A stretch of DNA of 6,334 bases, taken from positions 1-6,334 of the forward strand of contig JAITOM010000014.1 in NCBI GenBank assembly GCA_031289975.1, read 5' to 3'. The DNA comes from Methanobrevibacter sp. Its GTDB lineage: Archaea; Methanobacteriota; Methanobacteria; Methanobacteriales; Methanobacteriaceae. The position numbers and the translations under genes are program-made. The notes under the pieces are model-generated. The model was not told the origin of the DNA. It did not search any database and saw nothing but the letters and a program-made list of their open reading frames with translations. Shown here one piece after another: positions 1-3,710 of the stretch (positions are counted from its first letter, which is position 1; every line of letters begins with the position of its first letter).

Positions 1-74
1 AATTTGGAATTTGGATTTTAGCATAAAAGCATTAAGCCCCTATACATGTCATTAAACTTTTATCGTCTGTTTTC

Positions 75-115
75 AATTTTTCAATTGTGAAAATCCATGC
101 TAATTTTACAGTGCC
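75..115 (+). repeat. 41-bp direct repeat, copy 1
   Basis: This stretch matches 721-761 at 35 of 41 positions in the same orientation; the first 14 bases are identical and so are the last 7 (CAGTGCC). Read in the frame corresponding to the copy-2 open frame it gives NFSIVKIHANFTVP, against NFSIVKIHPLFAVP in copy 2. Several of the base differences are synonymous (GTG/GTA, ATC/ATT, CCA/CCT), so the repeat may descend from coding sequence. No usable start codon precedes copy 1: its frame opens after a stop at 33-35 and closes with a TAG near 204. I do not recognise the peptide. It could be a remnant of a duplicated gene 5' end or a dispersed repeat. Confidence 0.55.
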
Positions 116-220
116 AAAATTTAATATATTAGAAAATATAGATATAGATAATTACTTATATTTGAAATATTTAACAATATACAATATAAATCTTATAACA
201 TATTAGAAAAGTTAAAAAAG

Positions 221-231
221 ATTTAAATAAT
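221..231 (+). promoter_or_regulatory. TATA-like box upstream of the RNA candidate
   Basis: The sequence ATTTAAATAAT is preceded by an A-rich stretch (AAAAAAG) that could act as a BRE. Archaeal transcription usually starts about 25 bp downstream of the TATA centre, which here falls near 250, right at the 5' edge of the long helix at 251-265. In DNA this AT-rich, TATA-like strings are frequent, so the spacing match is the only real support. Confidence 0.3.
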
Positions 232-250
232 CCATTACATAGATGGATGA

Positions 251-545
251 TATTTTTCGACATTGAAAGCTCTGATGAGCTTATAAAATAAATAATTTAA
301 TTTCTACTTTCCATTATTTTATTGGAAATATTAGTGTGTAAATAACTCACTACCCTAAAATGTAGGAGTTTTTGAAGCTCAGATTTACCAGACTCAGTTT
401 AAAGAGATTTAAACCATGATAGATAGGTTATAATACATTTCAATTCGCTTTAGTTGATTTAAACATTGTTTGAGAGCAGATGTTTCTGTTGAGTAGGAAA
501 CTGACAATCAAACCTTAAAAACTTATTTATCATTGTCGAAAGATA
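251..545 (+). ncRNA. Candidate structured RNA with a closing terminal helix
   Basis: Bases 251-265 pair with 531-545 in 14 of 15 positions (one G-U, one T-T mismatch, a CGAC/GTCG core). The pairing continues inward with 288-295/523-530 and 296-300/515-519. Nested inside are local hairpins: 267-282 (AAGCTC, TGAT loop, GAGCTT), 308-328 (TTTCCA/TGGAAA), 332-352 (TAGTG/CACTA), 366-380 (one G-U), 397-414 (seven-bp stem GTTTAAA/TTTAAAC with a GAGA loop of GNRA type) and 468-513 (GTTTGA/TCAAAC), which encloses GTTTC/GAAAC at 482-501. GC is about 30% over 361-540, against about 10% at 121-180, although no ORF is present. I found no RNase P, SRP, tRNA or riboswitch signature, so the class is unknown. 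Short AT helices arise by chance in such DNA; the nesting, the GC rise and the promoter spacing are the support. Confidence 0.35.
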
Positions 546-635
546 GTTACCTGATATATTAAGTGGTAATGGGAGATAGAATATTTTAGGAAATATATTA
601 TGGTTCAATTATGCAAATGTAAAATTGTGTATGGT

Positions 636-645
636 TCTATATTAT
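636..645 (+). promoter_or_regulatory. Possible TATA box for hxlB
   Basis: TCTATATTAT lies about 135 bp before the preferred hxlB start. A start about 25 bp downstream of its centre would put the 5' end of the message near 665 and leave a leader of about 110 nt containing repeat copy 2. No Shine-Dalgarno-like motif precedes the ATGs at 685, 778 or 784. This is a weak assignment. Confidence 0.25.
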
Positions 646-720
646 GTAATAATAGCCTTAAATTAGTCTGTAATCATTCATTTCATGATGAACTCATTTT
701 TCATAGTGAAAGCATTAAAA

Positions 721-761
721 AATTTTTCAATTGTAAAAATTCATCCTCTTTTTGCAGTGCC
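721..761 (+). repeat. 41-bp direct repeat, copy 2
   Basis: This is the second copy of the repeat at 75-115 (85% identical, six mismatches). It lies just upstream of hxlB and inside an open frame that extends hxlB back to an ATG at 685. Because the same peptide-like motif also occurs alone at 75-115, the 31-residue extension most likely belongs to the repeat and is not part of the isomerase. Together the copies bracket the RNA candidate at 251-545. Confidence 0.55.
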
Positions 762-777
762 TTTAAAGTTAGATAAA

Positions 778-1362
778 ATGTTAATGAAAACAACGATTAA
801 AGAAGTTTTAGAAAGAATAGAAGATTCTGCTAATTATATTAATGAAGATAATATTAATGAAATAATCGATTTAATAATCAACTCTAAAAATATCTTTGTG
901 GTGGGGGCAGGAAGATCAGGTTTAGTAGCTAAATCATTTGCAATAAGACTTATGCAAATAGGAATAAGTGTTTACATTGTAGGTGATGCTATAACACCAG
1001 CTATTTGTGAAAATGATTGCGTGTGTGCTTTATCTGGTTCTGGTGAAACAAAAAGTGTTCATCTAACTGTTAAAACAGCTAAAGATGTTGGTTCCAAAGT
1101 TATACTATTTTCTTCTAATCCTAATTCAAGCATTGCTAAGTTATCAAATATAATTTGCTATATTAAAACAGATATAATTGTTCATAGTGAAAATGATCAT
1201 GATCATCGTAAATTAAAAGGGGAGTATTCATCTTTAACCCCTCTTGGAACTTTATTTGAATTAACTTCTATGGTCTTTCTTGATGGGTTAATAATTGAGT
1301 TAATGATGAAATTACATAAAACAGAAAGTGACTTAAAGGGTAGACATGCAACTCTTGAATAA
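778..1362 (+). CDS. hxlB: 6-phospho-3-hexuloisomerase (SIS domain)
   Basis: This 194-residue SIS-domain protein should interconvert D-arabino-3-hexulose 6-phosphate and fructose 6-phosphate in the cytoplasm. In archaea lacking the oxidative pentose phosphate route it works with hexulose-phosphate synthase, running the ribulose monophosphate pathway in reverse to make ribulose 5-phosphate. Seen in the sequence: a helical N-terminus, the nucleotide-fold glycine motif GAGRSG at residues 43-48 followed by a segment (AIRLMQIG) typical of the family, the sugar-phosphate-binding SGSGET at 86-91, the family motif TPLGTLFE at 154-161 and the C-terminal RHATLE with its conserved His190. The length fits archaeal Phi proteins such as MJ1247. 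The frame is open back to an ATG at 685, but those extra residues lie in a repeat, so I prefer ATG 778 or 784; neither has a Shine-Dalgarno. It ends 10 bp from the convergent gene, with no clear terminator. The hps partner is not in the window. Confidence 0.88.
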   Translation: MLMKTTIKEVLERIEDSANYINEDNINEIIDLIINSKNIFVVGAGRSGLVAKSFAIRLMQIGISVYIVGDAITPAICENDCVCALSGSGETKSVHLTVKTAKDVGSKVILFSSNPNSSIAKLSNIICYIKTDIIVHSENDHDHRKLKGEYSSLTPLGTLFELTSMVFLDGLIIELMMKLHKTESDLKGRHATLE

Positions 1363-1372
1363 ATACTATTAG

Positions 1373-2410
1373 CTACCTATCCTTTAGTTTAATAAATTCA
1401 TTCATTGATTCTCTTGTTGTTCCAACAACTAAACGGTATCTATATTTTCTATTTTCACTAATTTTTTCAATCTTACCTTGAGCTATTATCTCCTCACCAT
1501 TAATAGCTTGACCAGCATAAGTATGAGTAAATGATGCAATTTCAGTTATATTAATATCTTCTCCTTTAAGAATTTTTAAATCGTCTATTTCATAAACTGC
1601 AGGGTTATCAAATGATAACATATCATTTTTAATTCTCGCTTCAATTTTACCATCACCAATTTTTTCATATTTAGTATCATTCCATTTGCCATGAATTTCA
1701 CTCCAATCACGAGTAAGAAGTATATCAAAAAGTGTTCCATCAACCACTCCTCGATTATTCTTACGAGATTCATAGAAAGAAAAATCTTCCTTTGTTAAAC
1801 TTGAATCTTTAATTCTTTTCTCATAAAGTCTATCCCAAAAATCATCACCAATAGAATTTAAAACAATGGTTTTATTAGGAAGCTCAATTTCCTTATCTTT
1901 ATAACTTTTAAAGATTTCAATAGCTTTTTTATGATTGTTCAATCCATAAACCACAAAATCTAAATCAGAAATATCATTTTTTTCAAGATTAGGGAGAATA
2001 GAACCAGATATTCCTAATTTTTCATAAGCAATTCCTCCAATATAATGAAAAAAATCTGATAAATCAATTAATTTTTCATATAAAAACTTATTTTCCTTAC
2101 CTTCTCTAATTTCCTTTAAACGCTCATCAGGTTTAATTATGGTTTCTATTTTATTAATTGGTACTCCCATCATTTCAATATTTGTAACATTACAAAAATA
2201 GAGATATTCCGGATGATTTTCTTTTAAATAGCTATATGCTTCATCAGAGTTAACTTTAGAATATTTCCTACCATTTTTTATTCTATCCCCATTTTCATCA
2301 GGAATGTATCTTAAAAAAGAAATTACTCTATCCTCTGGATGAACATAATTTGTGCTTGCAAAAAATAAATCATCCTTTGTATATATAAAGTCTCTTGTTC
2401 TAATTTTCAT
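1373..2410 (-). CDS. Predicted nucleotidyltransferase (COG1665-like)
   Basis: This 345-residue cytoplasmic protein resembles the conserved archaeal COG1665 family of predicted nucleotidyltransferases. The substrate is unknown. The N-terminus (about 1-110) carries the family's typical opening, with the FIYTKDDLFFA region and YVHPEDRVISFLRY at 22-35. A polymerase-beta-type nucleotidyltransferase core follows: GISGSILP at 133-140 contains the GS motif, and DLDFVVYG at 149-156 supplies two metal-binding aspartates (D149, D151). D229 in GTLFDILLTR is a plausible third carboxylate. The C-terminal part (about 265-345) contains SFDNPAVYEIDDLKILKG and HTYAGQA, ending with RLVVGT, which looks like the small beta domain typical of this family. 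All expected catalytic residues are present, so the gene looks intact. The ATG has a weak AAGGA-type ribosome site about 9 nt upstream. It is monocistronic here and convergent with hxlB. The family assignment rests on remembered motifs, not on a search. Confidence 0.8.
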   Translation of the reverse strand: MKIRTRDFIYTKDDLFFASTNYVHPEDRVISFLRYIPDENGDRIKNGRKYSKVNSDEAYSYLKENHPEYLYFCNVTNIEMMGVPINKIETIIKPDERLKEIREGKENKFLYEKLIDLSDFFHYIGGIAYEKLGISGSILPNLEKNDISDLDFVVYGLNNHKKAIEIFKSYKDKEIELPNKTIVLNSIGDDFWDRLYEKRIKDSSLTKEDFSFYESRKNNRGVVDGTLFDILLTRDWSEIHGKWNDTKYEKIGDGKIEARIKNDMLSFDNPAVYEIDDLKILKGEDINITEIASFTHTYAGQAINGEEIIAQGKIEKISENRKYRYRLVVGTTRESMNEFIKLKDR

Positions 2411-2432
2411 TTAATCAATCCTTAATTAGGTT

Positions 2433-2442
2433 TTATTATATC
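2433..2442 (-). promoter_or_regulatory. Possible TATA box for the nucleotidyltransferase gene
   Basis: On the minus strand this reads GATATAATAA, about 25-30 bp before the ATG at 2410. It would give a very short leader of only a few bases, at odds with the weak AAGGA element at about 2420. An upstream promoter in the AT-rich spacer is equally possible. Confidence 0.25.
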
Positions 2443-2685
2443 TACTTAATATCTTTTGATTTGACTATTAATTGATAAAACTTAGAATTATAGTTAGTAT
2501 ATTGAAATGCTCTTAAATTGTGAAATGATAATTTTTTTTATTTTAATTTAAAATTATAGTATAAAACTTAAAGTTTGAAAATAATATAAAAATTTGTTCA
2601 ATGATAATTAATCTTACTTTATATTTTAAAATTTTAATATTCTTTTGTCATTTAAAAATATTATTTAAAAATATCTTATAATTGA
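2443..2685. other. Very AT-rich spacer without a gene
   Basis: I see no ORF with a ribosome site and no RNA-like GC rise. It contains a T8 run at 2532-2539 and two adjacent copies of ATTTAAAAATAT (2650-2661 and 2663-2674, period 13). These are low-complexity features that could act as transcription stop signals or simply reflect base composition. Confidence 0.5.
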
Positions 2686-2694
2686 TTTATAAAT
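2686..2694 (+). promoter_or_regulatory. TATA-like box upstream of the (AG)12 tract
   Basis: TTTATAAAT would direct transcription from about 2714-2718, placing the (AG)12 repeat and the small ORF at 2757-2867 in the message. The surrounding DNA is very AT-rich, so this call is weak. Confidence 0.3.
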
Positions 2695-2729
2695 AATTTT
2701 TTTCGTGTTTAGAGGCTTATTACTACTCT

Positions 2730-2753
2730 AGAGAGAGAGAGAGAGAGAGAGAG
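2730..2753 (+). repeat. Perfect (AG)12 dinucleotide microsatellite
   Basis: Twelve uninterrupted AG units are preceded by CTCT, so the left edge CTCTAGAG is palindromic. The tract ends three bases before ATG 2757 and about 190 bp before the secreted-protein gene at 2944. Long perfect dinucleotide repeats are prone to slipped-strand mispairing. In RNA the GAGAG units also resemble a Shine-Dalgarno element. Its purity stands out against the surrounding A/T-only sequence. Confidence 0.95.
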
Positions 2754-2756
2754 CAA

Positions 2757-2867
2757 ATGATTAATTTTGGGAACTTAGCTATGTTTTTGTTCAGTTTAAA
2801 GATTTTTAACCAGATTTCAATTACCCGTATAAAGGAGTTTAAAATGGAAACCTTTATATATAAATGA
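2757..2867 (+). CDS. Possible 36-residue small protein after the (AG)12 tract
   Basis: An ATG three bases after the AG repeat opens a 36-codon frame ending in TGA. The product would be small and fairly hydrophobic in the middle (NLAMFLFSLKIF, about residues 6-17), with a basic C-terminal half. GAGAG units at a workable distance could serve as its ribosome site, and a TATA-like box at 2686-2694 could drive it. The last codons overlap the strong TATA box (2853-2863) of the next gene, and an internal AAGGAG precedes an in-frame ATG at 2844. I recognise no family. An open frame of this size can occur by chance, so treat it as a candidate only. Confidence 0.22.
   Translation: MINFGNLAMFLFSLKIFNQISITRIKEFKMETFIYK
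2853..2863 (+). promoter_or_regulatory. Strong archaeal TATA box for the small secreted protein
   Basis: TTTATATATAA preceded by GGAAACC is close to the archaeal BRE plus box A consensus. Transcription should begin near 2883, giving a leader of about 60 nt that carries the GAGGTGAT ribosome site. It is the clearest promoter in the window. Confidence 0.65.
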
Positions 2868-2930
2868 AATAATATTATGATACAGGAGAATTAAAAATTC
2901 TTCTAAATATATATGAAAAAATTTTTTTAT

Positions 2931-2938
2931 GAGGTGAT
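2931..2938 (+). promoter_or_regulatory. Ribosome binding site fixing the GTG start at 2944
   Basis: GAGGTGAT is complementary to the 3' end of archaeal 16S rRNA (AUCACCUC) and sits 5 nt before GTG 2944. It identifies that GTG as the start codon. Confidence 0.85.
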
Positions 2939-2943
2939 TTATT

Positions 2944-3375
2944 GTGAAGTTGAAGTATGTTGGTTTATTGTTAATAGCTATTTACTTGTTACAAGTAGGG
3001 GCTGTGTCTGCTACAATGGTGGATGATGCTTTAAAAACACATGGTACTATTAATTTTAAGACTAAGTTTAATTTGAATTTTTTTGATGTTGAGAAGAATC
3101 CTATTCAAACTATTCAAAATAGTAAATGGAGTAGTAAATGGTCCAGTTATGATGTTAATAGTCGTGCTGCTTATGTTAGTTATGATGTGTGGCCGTGGGT
3201 TGCTGGTTCACCGTGGGAATTAAAAAGAGATATGGTTCCACTGGACTTGAGTAATCCTACGACTTATAATGGTAAGAAGGCTTCAATTTTTATTGATGCT
3301 GGCGGTAGTCTTGGTAGTACTTCATGGAGTAAAATTATTATTAATGGTAATACTGTAGATTATGCTTCGGAATAA
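2944..3375 (+). CDS. Small secreted Trp-rich protein of unknown function
   Basis: This is a 143-residue protein with a clear Sec signal peptide: MKLK, a hydrophobic core at residues 5-21, and probable cleavage after VSA at 21-23. The mature part of about 120 residues is rich in Trp, Tyr, Ser and Asn. It has the near-duplicated SKWSSKWSS around residues 58-66 and six tryptophans, three of them in a cluster VWPWVAGSPW at about 81-90. There is no second membrane segment, cysteine motif or cell-wall anchor, so it should be released or bound non-covalently outside the cell. The GTG start is fixed by a near-perfect ribosome site, and a strong promoter precedes it. I do not recognise the family; the aromatic patches could suggest carbohydrate or protein binding, but nothing shows this. 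It lies upstream of two adhesin-like genes on the same strand, separated by a 335-bp repeat-rich spacer. Confidence 0.8.
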   Translation: MKLKYVGLLLIAIYLLQVGAVSATMVDDALKTHGTINFKTKFNLNFFDVEKNPIQTIQNSKWSSKWSSYDVNSRAAYVSYDVWPWVAGSPWELKRDMVPLDLSNPTTYNGKKASIFIDAGGSLGSTSWSKIIINGNTVDYASE

Positions 3376-3410
3376 AAATTTTTATTGTTAATTTCTTATT
3401 GTTAATTTAT
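3371..3410 (+). terminator. T-rich terminator candidate after the secreted protein
   Basis: The 16-bp palindrome AATAAAAATTTTTATT spans the stop codon (3371-3386). It is followed by two copies of TTATTGTTAATTT (3382-3394 and 3396-3408, period 14). Archaeal termination depends mainly on T-rich tracts, so this is a plausible stop zone, but in such AT-rich DNA the evidence is modest. Confidence 0.4.
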
Positions 3411-3432
3411 TAGTACTTATTTATAGTATTTC

Positions 3433-3470
3433 GCTTAGCTTTTATTAATATGCTTAGCTTTTATTAATAT
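3433..3470 (+). repeat. Perfect 19-bp tandem duplication
   Basis: GCTTAGCTTTTATTAATAT occurs twice back to back (3433-3451 and 3452-3470) without mismatch. It abuts a TATA-like string (TATATAAATA, about 3472-3481). The perfect identity suggests a recent duplication. The two units could form a doubled operator, or could simply be a replication-slippage product. Confidence 0.9.
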
Positions 3471-3584
3471 AATATATAAATATTTTAAAAAAGTTTAATT
3501 AATAATCTATTAAATTAAAATTTGAATAATTTTTAATAAAAATTTTTAAATATTAATGTTATAAAAGTTTAGAGAAAATAAGTA

Positions 3585-3594
3585 CTATAAAATA
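3585..3594 (+). promoter_or_regulatory. Possible TATA box for the adhesin-like gene
   Basis: CTATAAAATA would place the transcription start at about 3612, the beginning of the palindrome, so the message would open with a stable hairpin and a leader of about 95 nt. A second TATA-like box at 3673-3683 (TTATATAAATA) is closer to the gene, but its start near 3703 would cut into the ribosome site. The one at about 3472-3481 is a further candidate. I cannot decide between them. Confidence 0.3.
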
Positions 3595-3606
3595 TTTTTT
3601 TTTTTT
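3595..3606 (+). terminator. T12 tract
   Basis: This is an uninterrupted run of twelve T directly before the palindrome at 3607-3654. A T-run of this length is sufficient for intrinsic termination by archaeal RNA polymerase on the + strand, and is also a slippage-prone homopolymer. It could end transcripts coming from 2944 or from the TATA-like box near 3472. Confidence 0.5.
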
Positions 3607-3654
3607 AGAGTCTGTCTAACAATTATTTTTGTGTATTATTGTTAGACAGCCTCT
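3607..3654. repeat. 48-bp palindrome resembling back-to-back IS inverted repeats
   Basis: The left arm 3607-3623 and right arm 3638-3654 pair at 16 of 17 positions with a 14-base loop. Read inward, the arms are AGAGTCTGTCTAACAAT and AGAGGCTGTCTAACAAT, differing at one base. Sequences of the type GAGGCTGTCTAAC resemble terminal inverted repeats of insertion sequences, so this may be a solo footprint, a tiny MITE-like unit or an IS remnant with the interior lost. As RNA it would form a 12-bp perfect hairpin capped by a further 4-bp helix, and could protect the 5' leader of the adhesin message. Confidence 0.75.
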
Positions 3655-3697
3655 TATCATAGTTATTAGTTATTATATAAATATATGTATAATAAAT

Positions 3698-3706
3698 GGA
3701 GGGGAT
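3698..3706 (+). promoter_or_regulatory. Ribosome site that decides the adhesin start
   Basis: GGAGGGGAT is a near-perfect Shine-Dalgarno. It overlaps the most upstream in-frame ATG (3696), so that ATG cannot use it. The ATG at 3711 has a 4-nt gap and the one at 3708 a 1-nt gap, making 3711 the best start. Confidence 0.75.
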
Positions 3707-3710
3707 TATG

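Noticed and set aside
265..282. Hammerhead-ribozyme-like CTGATGAG core
   Set aside because: CTGATGAG is present, but no GAAA downstream is preceded by a strand that pairs as stem II; the nearby GAAA is on the wrong side with only three bases between. The bases are better explained by the local AAGCTC/GAGCTT hairpin.
270..560. C/D box guide RNA (TGATGA and CTGA boxes)
   Set aside because: The boxes are more than 200 nt apart, without the 50-70 nt spacing, terminal stem or C'/D' pair expected of archaeal C/D RNAs.
361..560. Decayed transposase reading frame
   Set aside because: The best frame has four stop codons in about 50 codons, no fewer than chance for this composition, and no recognisable motif.
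1585..1773. 62-codon minus-strand frame inside the nucleotidyltransferase gene
   Set aside because: It lies entirely within the well-supported 345-codon gene in another frame, with no ribosome site; it is a shadow.
2844..2867. Separate seven-codon leader peptide with AAGGAG ribosome site
   Set aside because: It is in frame with, and the end of, the 36-codon candidate at 2757-2867, and the next gene's TATA box lies inside it, so it cannot be a leader of that transcript.
3433..3470. CRISPR-like repeat
   Set aside because: There are only two directly abutting units and no spacer between them.
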